A stretch of DNA of 21,665 bases from JBFXAM01 sp050184295 (GCA_050184295.1 JBFXAM010000074.1:1-21665), one strand, 5' to 3'. Shown: positions 14,528-21,665, numbered from the stretch's first letter. A program made the numbers and translations. Notes: generated by a model from the letters alone, not told the origin.

Positions 14528-16180
14528 TCAAACCGCGCCGACCAGCAACTGTACAAACCCGTCGATGTCGAAGTTGTTCACACGCCCGTCGCCATTCGCG
14601 TCCGCATTCGTGTAATAGCACTCGGGATAGCTCAACTCGTACGCGGCCTCGTCGGTGAGCGCGAGCACGAACGGGTCGATGTCGAAGTTGTTGACATACC
14701 CGTCGCAATTCAGGTCGCCCAGCGGCGTGCACTGGGCTCGCACGCAGAGGCTCGTCTCGTACTCGGCGCGATTCTGAATCGCGCCGTTGCTGTCCACCAC
14801 CGCTGTGTCCCACGCGACCAGCCGGATCGTGTATGCGCAGGCGCGCAGCCCGCTCGTGTCCCAGTTCGCGAGCAGCCCGTTCACAACGGGCGCGGTCGAC
14901 GTATGGATCGTGACCCAGCCGTGCGCGTCGCCGCCGGTGTATTGCAGCGTCCAGCCGCCGAGATGGGCGTCCGTCGCGGTGCCGATGATGGGCACGACGC
15001 CGTCGACGCGCGTGCAGCTGCCGGGCGCGGTGATGTAAGCACTCGGCGGCGTGTTGTCGACAATCACGGTACGGAGGGCCTGATCCGACTGGCCGCACGG
15101 ATCGGTTCCTCGCAGCTCCAGTTCGTAGTTTCCATCCGCGACGCCGGCCCGGGTGTTCCAGTCGGCCAGCGGGTCGTTCAGCTTGGTCGCGTTGTACTGT
15201 GGGTTCGCGGGGTCGACGGGCTGAAACGCGCCACCGATCGGGCGCACTCGGGCGGTGTACCACGCCCCGCAGTGATCCCACACCGTTCCGTCGAGCCGGA
15301 CCATGCCACCCAACACCCCGTTCGCGGCCGGCGCGCGGAGCTCGAGCGAGTCGAAACCGGCGTCGAGAAAGACCGTCTGGAGCGCCGTGACCGTCGCGCC
15401 GCAGTGGTTCTCCGCCGTGAGCCGCAGGTAGTAATAGCCTTGCGGCAGCGCTCCGGTATACCACGTGCCGAGCAAACCAAACACGTTCTGGTGGCCGCTG
15501 GTGATCGTCACCCACGACGCGGCCGTCGCGACCGCGCGCCACTCAAGCCGGAATTCCCGAATCCCCGTGCTCGTGTCGCTCACGGATCCATAGATCGGCA
15601 CCGCGCCACAGACACACGCGAGCGCGGCGGGCGAAGAGATATCCGCGCTCGGCGCCGCCGTTCCCGTGTCGGGGCACAGCGTGACGCGCACACCGAGGCA
15701 GAGGTTGCAGCCGGCGGAATTGTTGTTGTACGAGCCCACGACAAATCGATAGAGCTGCCCCGGCGTGACCGAGAACCGCACACTCGACCCGTACGCACTG
15801 CACCCATTGGAACATCCGTATTCATGTGTGTCGTCGACGCAGTCGAGCATCGGTGTGAGAACCTCGCAGTCGCTGCCCGTGTACGCCCGAATCACGGTGT
15901 CGTACGTCGTGTTCGGATGACACGTGGTGAACGTCAGCGTGCCCGCGACGCTGGGCACGACCTTGAACCACACTGAGTGTCCGACCGCGATGCCGCACAG
16001 CGACTCCGTCCCGGTCGCCGTCGACACATCCATGAGCACTTCCTGCGTTCCCGGCTGCCCGGAAAGCTGGTATCCGGTCTCGCAGAAATCGGTCGGCGGA
16101 ACACCGCACTGCGCGGCTGCGCGCAGCGCCCCCACGCACAGGACGGTCAGCGCCAACACGACTTGGATCGGCGGTTTCAC
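14528..16180 (-). CDS. Secreted Ig-repeat protein with C-terminal dockerin-like module
   Basis: A 550-residue exported protein. I chose the GTG at 16180 because AGGGAGG lies seven bases upstream and a compact signal peptide follows at once (hydrophobic 5-20, cut after AAA at 21-23); an ATG at 16300 in the same frame gives a poor leader. Residues 25-170 form a cysteine-rich beta domain resembling pre-peptidase C-terminal domains (VWFKVVPSVAGTLTFTTC, YRFVVGSYNNNSAGCNLCLG). Residues 180-480 hold three Ig-like repeats with the pattern W-x(n)-L-x-x-G-x-Y-x-L-R-L ending at a cysteine. The last 65 residues are a dockerin-like pair of calcium loops (DLNCDGYVNNFDID, DANGDGRVNNFDID). It probably binds something outside the cell; no catalytic domain is seen. 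Confidence 0.85.
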   Translation of the reverse strand: MKPPIQVVLALTVLCVGALRAAAQCGVPPTDFCETGYQLSGQPGTQEVLMDVSTATGTESLCGIAVGHSVWFKVVPSVAGTLTFTTCHPNTTYDTVIRAYTGSDCEVLTPMLDCVDDTHEYGCSNGCSAYGSSVRFSVTPGQLYRFVVGSYNNNSAGCNLCLGVRVTLCPDTGTAAPSADISSPAALACVCGAVPIYGSVSDTSTGIREFRLEWRAVATAASWVTITSGHQNVFGLLGTWYTGALPQGYYYLRLTAENHCGATVTALQTVFLDAGFDSLELRAPAANGVLGGMVRLDGTVWDHCGAWYTARVRPIGGAFQPVDPANPQYNATKLNDPLADWNTRAGVADGNYELELRGTDPCGQSDQALRTVIVDNTPPSAYITAPGSCTRVDGVVPIIGTATDAHLGGWTLQYTGGDAHGWVTIHTSTAPVVNGLLANWDTSGLRACAYTIRLVAWDTAVVDSNGAIQNRAEYETSLCVRAQCTPLGDLNCDGYVNNFDIDPFVLALTDEAAYELSYPECYYTNADANGDGRVNNFDIDGFVQLLVGAV

Positions 16181-16496
16181 GACGTGTCCTCCCTGGGCCG
16201 CAACGCCGCGGCGCACCTCTTGCGAGGAAAAAAGAGACAGGCCGCCCGACACGTGCGTGCATCGCGTTTGCGATGCGCACCTGCCGGCGGCCCGAATCAC
16301 CCCTGCGAAATCGTCTCGTGCCCGTTAGTTACGCGATGGCGAGTACCCCGAAATGTGAACGACTTGACCCTCGGCCGCGGTCACACGCGCGGCCCTGAGC
16401 CTCTTCAGGAAGTATTCGTCCGACTCGTGCGGCAAGCAACCGATTACAAAAATCGCACCGCCGCACGGCGACTTCCGCACCCGTCGCCGCCGCGCG
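16181..16496. other. Intergenic region upstream of the Ig-repeat gene
   Basis: This 316-nt gap between two minus-strand secreted-protein genes contains the terminator-like stem-loop described separately (16228-16292) and a slightly AT-richer stretch near 16440-16460. No small gene or tRNA is visible. The promoter of the 550-residue protein gene should lie here, but I cannot place it with confidence. Confidence 0.4.
16228..16292 (-). terminator. Terminator-like stem-loop with T6 run, minus strand
   Basis: On the minus strand GGCCGCC (16292-16286) pairs with GGCGGCC (16246-16240), enclosing a second hairpin GCATCGC-AAAC-GCGATGC. TGTCTC and then six T residues (16233-16228) follow. It lies about 200 nt past the beta-propeller gene and 47 nt before the GTG of the 550-residue protein gene. 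It may therefore end the upstream transcript or act as an attenuator in the downstream leader. The spacing of the T-run from the stem is slightly long. Confidence 0.5.
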
Positions 16497-17882
16497 TCAC
16501 CCGGCCAGCAGGGCCACGAAATCGTCGATGTCGAAGTTGTTCACCAGCCCGTCGCCGTTCACGTCCGCGGCGCTGCGATTGCACCCGGGGTACGCGGCGG
16601 CGTAGGCCTCGGGGTCGGCGATCGCGAGCACGAACGGGTCGATGTCGAAGTTGTTCACCAGCCCGTCGCAGTTCAGATCGCCGACAAGAAGCGTCGGCTT
16701 CCAAACCGCCAGCGCCGTCGGCGCGATGCCCGCTGTGCTCGCGATCGGGCCGTTCGGCGTGAACGAGCCGTCGGGCTGAATCGTGAACGAATACAAGCCG
16801 GTGAGGCCGTCGGTCGCGGTTGTGTTGTCGGTGATCAGCAGGAGATCGTCGAGTACGGCCACATCGCCGAGCGAGCCCTGGAGGCCCACGTCGAAGAACG
16901 CGCCCGTCGGCGTGAGCTGGCCCGACTCCGCGTCGATCGCAAACGTCCGGCAGGTCGCGTCGGTGCCGTGCGCCACGAACAGGAAGCGATCGTCGCTGGA
17001 CGAGACCGCCGATTTGGGCGACGCGCCCGGGGACTCGAACGGCATGCCGAGAACCGGCGTCAGCACGCCGTCGGCGACGCTGACGCTGTAGGCGAGCACG
17101 CGGTTGCCGCCGGCGCTGATTCCGCCGCCGGCGTAGAACCGCGCGCCGTCGCGCGTGACGCATGGATTCAGCGGATAGACGTTGCCGGTGCTCGTCGTAT
17201 CGAGAAGTTCCAGCGTGCCGTCGGGGTTGATGCGAAACGAGCGGATCGCGAAGCCGGTGGAGTCGCCGACGAGCAGCAGCGTCTTGCTCGGATGCAGCGT
17301 GAGGTACGCGGAGAAGAACCCGGTGTCCTCGCGATCGAGCTCCTGGATCGACGGCACGTCTCCGAGGAAGCGATACGTGATCACCTTGTTCGGCAAGCTG
17401 ACGTTGGTCAGCGTCACCGCGAGCAGCTCGTCGGTAATCCACTGCACGTCGAGCGGGCTGTCGGGCGTCTGCGCCGTCGCGATGATTGAAAACGTCGCAT
17501 CCGCGTTCACGCGGAAGAACGTAAGCTGCTCGGTCGTCGTGCTCGACGTCGCATGCGACGTCACCAGCCAGCGGCCGTTCGGCGACAGCGAGATCGCGTA
17601 CGCGTTCGTGCCCGGATGATAACTCTGCGAATTCGGCCGCGAGCCGGTAACCACGCGGTGAACCCAGCGCGGCGAGCCGTCGGCATTGAACAAAAACGAC
17701 GTGACGCTGCCTTCGAGGTTGCCGTTGTTCGCCACAAAAACCGCTCGCTGCGTCGATTGCGCCAGCGCGCCGGTCGCACCCGCAGCCAGCACGAGCGCGG
17801 CGATCCAGGCGCCGTTTTGGCGGCCGGCACGCTGCGGCCGCGCCCGCGGCGGAGTGAGCAAATCAAGAACGGATGGTGTCAT
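16497..17882 (-). CDS. Secreted lactonase-like beta-propeller with C-terminal dockerin-like module
   Basis: A 461-residue exported protein. The signal peptide ends near residue 42 (AGATGALA before Q). Residues 43-395 consist of repeated blades of the type FRINPDGTLELLDTT, YAISLSPNGRWLV and SSSDDRFLFVAHG. This is the pattern of seven-bladed propellers of the 6-phosphogluconolactonase/YVTN group. No catalytic assignment is possible, and many such secreted propellers are binding modules. Residues 400-461 form a dockerin-like pair of calcium loops (DLNCDGLVNNFDID and DVNGDGLVNNFDID). The ATG at 17882 has a GGAGG site six bases upstream. A TACAAT hexamer on the minus strand about 110 nt upstream could be its -10 element, but no -35 is evident. 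Confidence 0.85.
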   Translation of the reverse strand: MTPSVLDLLTPPRARPQRAGRQNGAWIAALVLAAGATGALAQSTQRAVFVANNGNLEGSVTSFLFNADGSPRWVHRVVTGSRPNSQSYHPGTNAYAISLSPNGRWLVTSHATSSTTTEQLTFFRVNADATFSIIATAQTPDSPLDVQWITDELLAVTLTNVSLPNKVITYRFLGDVPSIQELDREDTGFFSAYLTLHPSKTLLLVGDSTGFAIRSFRINPDGTLELLDTTSTGNVYPLNPCVTRDGARFYAGGGISAGGNRVLAYSVSVADGVLTPVLGMPFESPGASPKSAVSSSDDRFLFVAHGTDATCRTFAIDAESGQLTPTGAFFDVGLQGSLGDVAVLDDLLLITDNTTATDGLTGLYSFTIQPDGSFTPNGPIASTAGIAPTALAVWKPTLLVGDLNCDGLVNNFDIDPFVLAIADPEAYAAAYPGCNRSAADVNGDGLVNNFDIDDFVALLAG

Positions 17883-17958
17883 GTGAAGCCTCCAAATCCC
17901 CCGGGGTCAGGCGCACGGTCGGCGCGCCGTCATGCTCGCGTGCCCGCGGGGCCGGCGA

Positions 17959-17988
17959 TTCGACGGCCCAGGAGCACGAAGGTACATT
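17959..17988 (+). promoter_or_regulatory. Possible promoter of the selenocysteine tRNA
   Basis: TTCGAC (17959-17964) and TACATT (17983-17988) are spaced by 18 nt on the plus strand, giving a start near 17995, about 55 nt before the tRNA. The match to consensus is modest. The same AT-rich spot reads TACAAT on the other strand and may serve the beta-propeller gene in the opposite direction. Confidence 0.3.
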
Positions 17989-18048
17989 GTAACGCGCCAA
18001 CGCGTACGTGGCGGCCGCGGTTGCCGTGGGTCCACGTTTCGCGGGCCT

Positions 18049-18144
18049 GGGAGCGTCCGGACGCCTGGTGGGTCCCTCGGTCTTCAAAACCGCTGAAGCG
18101 TTGCACCCGCAGCGCTTGGTGGGTTCGATTCCCATCCGCTCCCG
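18049..18144 (+). tRNA. selC: tRNA-Sec (anticodon TCA)
   Basis: This 96-nt tRNA delivers selenocysteine at UGA codons. The acceptor arm pairs GGGAGCG (18049-18055) with CGCTCCC (18137-18143); the eighth position would be a T-C mismatch. The anticodon hairpin is CGGT-CTTCAAA-ACCG with anticodon TCA at 18084-18086. The variable arm is very long, nine pairs (18096-18104 with 18109-18117) around ACCC, which is the hallmark of tRNA-Sec among bacterial tRNAs. The T arm is GTGGG-TTCGATT-CCCAT. CCA is not encoded. It stands alone between two minus-strand genes. No selA, selB, selD or selenoprotein gene is recognisable in this window. Confidence 0.93.
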
Positions 18145-18235
18145 TTGGTGTCCGTGTCGCGGCGCCCTCCCAGCGCGGCCTTCGGGGCGTCCACGCCGAA
18201 AGCCGGCCGGCGCGGGCCGACTGCCGCGAATCTGA

Positions 18236-19675
18236 TCATCGCGGAGACGCGGCGCCGCGTGTCCGGGCACGCAGCGCGCGGCCCAGCAGCGCGCTCAGCA
18301 CCAGCCACGCAATCGCCAGCGGCATGCCGGTCCACAGCGCGCCGGAAGACCCGCCGAGCAAGCGCAGCCCGCGATCGACCCACGCCCACAGCACGTCCGC
18401 CGCGCGAAACACGAAGACGTCCACGAAGTTCTTCGCCTTGTATTTCTCGTCGGGCTTCAGCACCGTGTAGAGCACTTCGCGCGCCGGCCGCGCCAACGCG
18501 TACTCACCGGCACGCCGCGCGACTTGGAACCAGAACAGCGCGCTCAGGGTCGGCGCCGCGGCCAGCCCGACGAACCCGGCGAGCGTCACCATCGGCAGCA
18601 GTGCGAGCGTGACGCCGACGCCGACCTTCGGAATCACCCGCCCGGCGAGGAAGACCTGCACCAGGAGCACGAGCATGTTCACCCACAGGTCGAGTCGCGC
18701 GAAGAAGACGGTGCGATCGGCTTGTGACGCAAACGCCGCCGCGACGACGCGGCCTTGCTCCATGTAGACGAGCGTCGCCCCGCCGCTCAGCAGCACCACG
18801 TACGCCGCAACGCCCAGCAGGTACGTCGATCGCAACACGCGCGCCGCGCCGCCCCACAACCCGCCGCGGGCCAGCGCACGCTGCTCATCCGGCTCGGCGT
18901 CACGCGGCGGCGAGGTCGCGCGACCGCCGGACGTCGAGTCGGCGCCGCCGTCCGCCGCTTCGCGCTCTCGCGCGGCGCGCGGTTCGTCGGCCGGCGCGGC
19001 GTCGCCTTGCCGCGCGGACGCCAGCACGCGCCGGGCGCACCACAGCGCGGCTTCGATCAGGAGCACCGAAACGAGCGGAAGCCCGGCCGCGCCAAGTCCG
19101 TGCGCCAGCCGCTCCGTCGCCGCCGCTCCGGCGATCGCGCCGAGCGTTCCGCCGGCGCCGATCAGTCCGAACAGGCGTTTTCCCTGGTCCGGCCGAAAAC
19201 GGTCGGCCATCACGCTCCAGAACACCGCGACGATGAAGACGTTAAAAACGCTGAAGAAGATGAAGAACGCGTAGCCGATCGCGACGTGCCGGCTCGTCGG
19301 CGAAAGCGTCAGCAGGGCGCTGAACCCAACCAGCACCAGCGAGAAGCCGCGATACGCGAGCGGGATGAACACGGCCCGCGAAAAAGCGCTTACCAGCGCG
19401 CCGTAGAGCGGCTGCACCGCGAATGAGCCCAGCGCGGTTCCGACGAACAACCACGCCAGCTTGTCCGCGCCGCCGGAGATGCCCATCGCTTCGCGCACCG
19501 GCCGCAACACATAGTGCGCCGCAAGCACGAAGAAGAAGTACAGCGCCGCCCACGCGACAGCCCCGCGCTCCTGGGGCTTGACCGCGAGCAGTCGCAGGGG
19601 CAGCGCGCCGGGGCCGCCGCCCGCACGCGGCTCGCCGTCCGGCACGGTCGATCCTACCCCGCGCTCCGCCGTCAC
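18236..19675 (-). CDS. MFS-type transporter related to ADP/ATP (NTT) carriers
   Basis: A 479-residue membrane protein with about 11-12 hydrophobic segments. Near residues 48-75 it has FFFVLAAHYVLRPVREAMGI, a motif typical of the nucleotide-transporter-like MFS branch (COG3202, ATP:ADP antiporter group). Free-living members of that branch mostly have unknown substrates, so ATP/ADP exchange should not be assumed. A charged loop rich in Ala, Arg, Glu and Asp (about 220-275) separates the two halves. The GTG start at 19675 overlaps the stop of the epimerase-fold gene (GTGA, 4 nt), which points to translational coupling. The first 25 residues before KPQERGAVAW are an extension of low complexity. 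The 3' end lies about 90 nt from selC on the opposite strand. Confidence 0.78.
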   Translation of the reverse strand: MTAERGVGSTVPDGEPRAGGGPGALPLRLLAVKPQERGAVAWAALYFFFVLAAHYVLRPVREAMGISGGADKLAWLFVGTALGSFAVQPLYGALVSAFSRAVFIPLAYRGFSLVLVGFSALLTLSPTSRHVAIGYAFFIFFSVFNVFIVAVFWSVMADRFRPDQGKRLFGLIGAGGTLGAIAGAAATERLAHGLGAAGLPLVSVLLIEAALWCARRVLASARQGDAAPADEPRAAREREAADGGADSTSGGRATSPPRDAEPDEQRALARGGLWGGAARVLRSTYLLGVAAYVVLLSGGATLVYMEQGRVVAAAFASQADRTVFFARLDLWVNMLVLLVQVFLAGRVIPKVGVGVTLALLPMVTLAGFVGLAAAPTLSALFWFQVARRAGEYALARPAREVLYTVLKPDEKYKAKNFVDVFVFRAADVLWAWVDRGLRLLGGSSGALWTGMPLAIAWLVLSALLGRALRARTRGAASPR

Positions 19676-20799
19676 TTCTTCTTATGCGCGTGCCACGCCG
19701 CGAGCACTTCCTTCTCGCGCTCGGCCTTCATCCCTGCCTTCAGCTTCGCGCGGCGTTCTTCGGGCTGTTCGTTGAACCACTTCAGCGTGTCGCGCGTCGT
19801 CTCGTCGATCGGCCGGAACCGAAGTCCTTTGGCGACCGCGCGGCGATTGTCGATCGTCCCGAAGCCCGCGAAGTCGCCGGTCCGCGGCACCCACACCGGC
19901 AGGTCGCTCCATCCGCTCACCTGGTTTGCTTCGAGGAAGCTGTTCTCGACCCAGGTGAACGTCGCGTCGCTCTTCGACGTGCGCTTGCACGACGCGAGCA
20001 GTTCGCCGATCGTGAACGGCTCCTTTGGGCCGACCGCGTTGAACACGCCGCAGGTCGCGTCCTCGACGCACTGCACGATCCACGCGCCCAGGTCGCGCGC
20101 GTCGATGTACTGTGTCGGGTCGTCCGGCGAGTTCGGCGCCAGTACTTCGCCGCCGCGCGCGATGCGCGCCGGCCAGTAGGTGAAGCGGTCGGTGGGGTCA
20201 CCCGGCCCGACGATCAGCCCCGGGCGGATGTTGGTGCAGCGCCCGGGGAATGCCTTCTCGGCGGCCTGTTCACACCGCGCCTTGAGCGGCCCATAGGTCT
20301 CGCCGGTAATTTTCTCGACCGTCTCGTCATCCAACGTTCCAACGGGTGCGGTCTCGTCCATATTCGGCTTGCTGGCGTCCTTGTACGCCGAGATCGACGA
20401 GATGAATATGTAGTGCTGCGCGTTGTCCCGGAGTAGTTCGGCCGACATCTTGACGATGCGCGGGAAATATCCGGAGGTGTCGACGACGGCGTCCCACTTG
20501 CGGCCTTCGAGCGCCTTGAGGTCGCCATTGCGATCGCCGTGCAGCTTCTCGAGCTCGGGAAACAGGTGCGGGTTGGTCTTGCCGCGGTTAAAGAGCGTCA
20601 TCGTGTGGCCGCGCCCGATCGCGGCTTCGACAATGTCCGGCCCCAGGAAGCTCGTCCCGCCGAGAATCAGGATTTTCTTCGGATTGGACGCCTTCGCGGC
20701 GGCGGTCTGTGCCATGAGCGATTTCCCCGGGCCGGCAAGCAGGGCATAGCCGGCGGCCGCTGAAGACAGACGGAGAAAGTCCCGGCGGTTGGTTCTCAT
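19672..20799 (-). CDS. Tat-exported NAD-dependent epimerase/dehydratase-fold protein
   Basis: A 375-residue protein. The N-terminus NRRDFLRLSSAAAG (Arg5-Arg6) is a twin-arginine signal with a likely cut after SLMA at residue 30. A Rossmann fold begins at KKILILGGTSFLG (GGTSFLG at 47-53), which binds NAD(P). SSISAY and a YGPLK motif near residue 170 match the SDR Tyr-x3-Lys pair, and IRPGLIVGPGDPTDRF follows. Tat export fits a protein that must be folded around its cofactor in the cytoplasm first. Homologues of this layout are frequent in planctomycetes, but the substrate is unknown to me. The ATG at 20799 has AAGGAA about ten bases upstream. It is the first gene of a coupled pair with the transporter that follows. 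Confidence 0.88.
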   Translation of the reverse strand: MRTNRRDFLRLSSAAAGYALLAGPGKSLMAQTAAAKASNPKKILILGGTSFLGPDIVEAAIGRGHTMTLFNRGKTNPHLFPELEKLHGDRNGDLKALEGRKWDAVVDTSGYFPRIVKMSAELLRDNAQHYIFISSISAYKDASKPNMDETAPVGTLDDETVEKITGETYGPLKARCEQAAEKAFPGRCTNIRPGLIVGPGDPTDRFTYWPARIARGGEVLAPNSPDDPTQYIDARDLGAWIVQCVEDATCGVFNAVGPKEPFTIGELLASCKRTSKSDATFTWVENSFLEANQVSGWSDLPVWVPRTGDFAGFGTIDNRRAVAKGLRFRPIDETTRDTLKWFNEQPEERRAKLKAGMKAEREKEVLAAWHAHKKK

Positions 20800-21022
20800 C
20801 GGAGCGAGGTTCCTTTCGCCGCGGAGGCGCGGCGCTGGTCGTCGAGCGGGGCTCGCCGGCGCGACGTGCGTTACAAATCCGGGTTTACAGAATCCGCCGC
20901 CGCCGTTCAACCCCGACCCGCGGCGCGCGACAGTTTCGTGCAGAACACGACAGCCGCGAGGTTTGCGCGTGCCCCGGCTCCGCGAACGCCGGCAAGCGCG
21001 CGGGGGCGTCGAGGATGCTGCC
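20800..21022. promoter_or_regulatory. Divergent promoter region, not resolved
   Basis: This 223-nt gap separates the minus-strand epimerase gene from the plus-strand membrane-protein operon and must hold promoters for both. A locally AT-rich stretch at 20869-20893 (GTTACAAATC and GTTTACAGAATCC) is the most likely core, with possible -10 hexamers on both strands, but I cannot fix the -35 elements. Confidence 0.3.
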
Positions 21023-21259
21023 TTGTCGATCGCTCACTCCATTCTGATCGGCGTCGGCGCGTACGTCGTTGTCGGCGTCGTGTTCGCATCCGCGTTTGTG
21101 ACCCGCGGCGTGGGGCGCATCGACGCGGCGGCGCGCGGTGCTTCGCCGGGGTTCCGATTGCTGATCTTCCCCGCGTCGGCGGCGCTCTGGCCGCTGCTGC
21201 TGCAACGCTGGTTGCGTGCCCGGCGCGCGGCCGCCGCGAGTTCGGAGGACGCGCATTGA
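21023..21259 (+). CDS. Small membrane protein, first gene of a coupled trio
   Basis: A 78-residue protein with two hydrophobic segments (about 4-24 and 43-60) joined by a short loop with FVTRGVGRIDAAARGA, and an Arg/Ala-rich tail. I chose the TTG at 21023 because GAGG lies eight bases upstream (21011-21014) and the hydrophobic segment follows at once. The frame is open further upstream, but that part is arginine-rich and overlaps the divergent promoter region. I do not know a named family. Its stop overlaps the next gene's TTG by 4 nt. From the operon layout I infer an accessory subunit of a membrane complex. Confidence 0.65.
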   Translation: MSIAHSILIGVGAYVVVGVVFASAFVTRGVGRIDAAARGASPGFRLLIFPASAALWPLLLQRWLRARRAAAASSEDAH

Positions 21260-21522
21260 CTTATCTTCAGCGCCGCTGGCACGCCCGCATCTGGCTCGTG
21301 CTCGGGCCGTTGCTCTTGCTGCTGATCGCAGTCGCGCTGTGGGCGCGCCCGCCGCGCCTCGGTGAGCTGGCGCCCGCGGCCCGCAGCGGAGACGATCGGG
21401 CGCGGTCGGCGGAGACGGACGCGGGCGCTGCGGCGGCGCTCGATGTCGATTCGTTCGCGGTTTCCGCCGGCGCGCCGCACATCGAAAGAGCGGAGCCGCG
21501 GACCGCCGGGGAGCGGCCATGA
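21256..21522 (+). CDS. Small single-span membrane protein, second gene of the trio
   Basis: An 88-residue protein with a basic N-terminus (RRWHAR), one strong hydrophobic segment (about residues 12-28, IWLVLGPLLLLLIAVALW) and a hydrophilic, Ala/Asp/Glu-rich tail, probably outside the membrane. The TTG at 21256 overlaps the previous stop (TTGA) and has GGAGG seven bases upstream (21244-21248). No ATG exists in frame at a sensible place. The function is not recognisable from sequence; it resembles small assembly or anchor subunits only in general form. Confidence 0.6.
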   Translation: MTYLQRRWHARIWLVLGPLLLLLIAVALWARPPRLGELAPAARSGDDRARSAETDAGAAAALDVDSFAVSAGAPHIERAEPRTAGERP

Positions 21523-21665
21523 GCGTCGGCTACGTCGCTGTGCAATGGAACCGCCACAAGCGCGTCTACGATCTCTTGATCGCGGTCGGCGTCGTGCTCT
21601 ATCTGCTTGCGTTTGGCGCCGCCGGCAAGCTGATGTATCGCGGCCGCGATGCGCTCAGCGACGAG
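21519..21665 (+). CDS. Membrane protein, possibly ferric-reductase-like, cut by the window end
   Basis: Only the first 49 residues are present. The ATG at 21519 overlaps the previous stop (ATGA) and has GGGGAG five bases upstream. The sequence begins with a polar stretch (SVGYVAVQWNRHKRVYD) and then a hydrophobic segment (about 18-38). From memory, this kind of start resembles planctomycete membrane proteins with a ferric-reductase-like haem-binding domain that follow two small membrane proteins. That is a weak inference, because the diagnostic histidines would lie beyond the window. Confidence 0.55.
   Translation, partial: MSVGYVAVQWNRHKRVYDLLIAVGVVLYLLAFGAAGKLMYRGRDALSDE

Noticed and set aside
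14507..15976. 489-codon plus-strand open frame opposite the Ig-repeat protein
   Set aside because: It is a mirror of the real gene, which has a signal peptide, domain repeats and a strong ribosome binding site on the minus strand.
16497..17882. Calling the beta-propeller a 6-phosphogluconolactonase (pgl)
   Set aside because: The protein is secreted and fused to a dockerin-like tag, which does not fit a pentose-phosphate enzyme, and no catalytic residues can be assigned by eye.
17863..18270. Minus-strand open frame across the tRNA-Sec with a short segment reading GWESNPP or MGIEPTKRCG in alternate frames
   Set aside because: This is the well-known spurious translation of the reverse complement of a tRNA with a long variable arm; the RNA gene explains the sequence.
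18236..19675. Annotating the transporter as a true ATP:ADP antiporter
   Set aside because: Only the branch-level motif is visible; free-living relatives mostly lack proof of nucleotide exchange, so the substrate is left open.

Overview
The window is GC-rich DNA with densely packed genes. It most likely comes from a planctomycete of the Phycisphaerae type; this is an inference. The main support is a set of secreted proteins ending in paired dockerin-like calcium-loop modules with an NNFDIDPF-type core, plus twin-arginine export, a small lipoprotein and an FHA-GAF-PP2C regulator. No phage, transposase, integrase or CRISPR array is visible.

Left part (1-7550). Positions 1-491 carry no convincing gene but hold a 93-bp tandem repeat with built-in stem-loops and a 19-bp tandem repeat. 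On the minus strand follow tatC, with an unusually long periplasmic loop, and a very large MscS/MscK-like mechanosensitive channel. Divergently, on the plus strand, a 65-residue lipoprotein sits 10 nt before an FHA-GAF-PP2C phosphatase.

Middle part (7638-11531). On the minus strand lie a two-domain FbpB-like ABC permease without its partners, a radical SAM enzyme of the COG0731 type and a histone-deacetylase-fold deacetylase. In the gap between the last two, the plus strand carries a promoter-like pair of hexamers, about 150 nt of strongly foldable sequence and a textbook intrinsic terminator. This is a candidate small RNA that I cannot assign to a known family.

Secreted-protein island (11857-17882, minus strand). 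Three consecutive genes, each with a strong ribosome binding site and a signal peptide, encode an 823-residue repeat protein, a 550-residue Ig-repeat protein and a 461-residue beta-propeller. All end in the same dockerin-like module, and the coding DNA of these modules is itself very similar.

Right part (18049-21665). A selenocysteine tRNA (selC, anticodon TCA) is on the plus strand. On the minus strand a Tat-exported NAD-epimerase-fold protein overlaps by 4 nt an ADP/ATP-carrier-like MFS transporter. At the right edge, on the plus strand, three small membrane-protein genes are chained by 4-nt overlaps, two with TTG starts; the last is cut by the window end.

The most interesting items are the candidate small RNA, the selC gene, the dockerin-like island with an internal dockerin in its largest protein, and the enlarged TatC loop.
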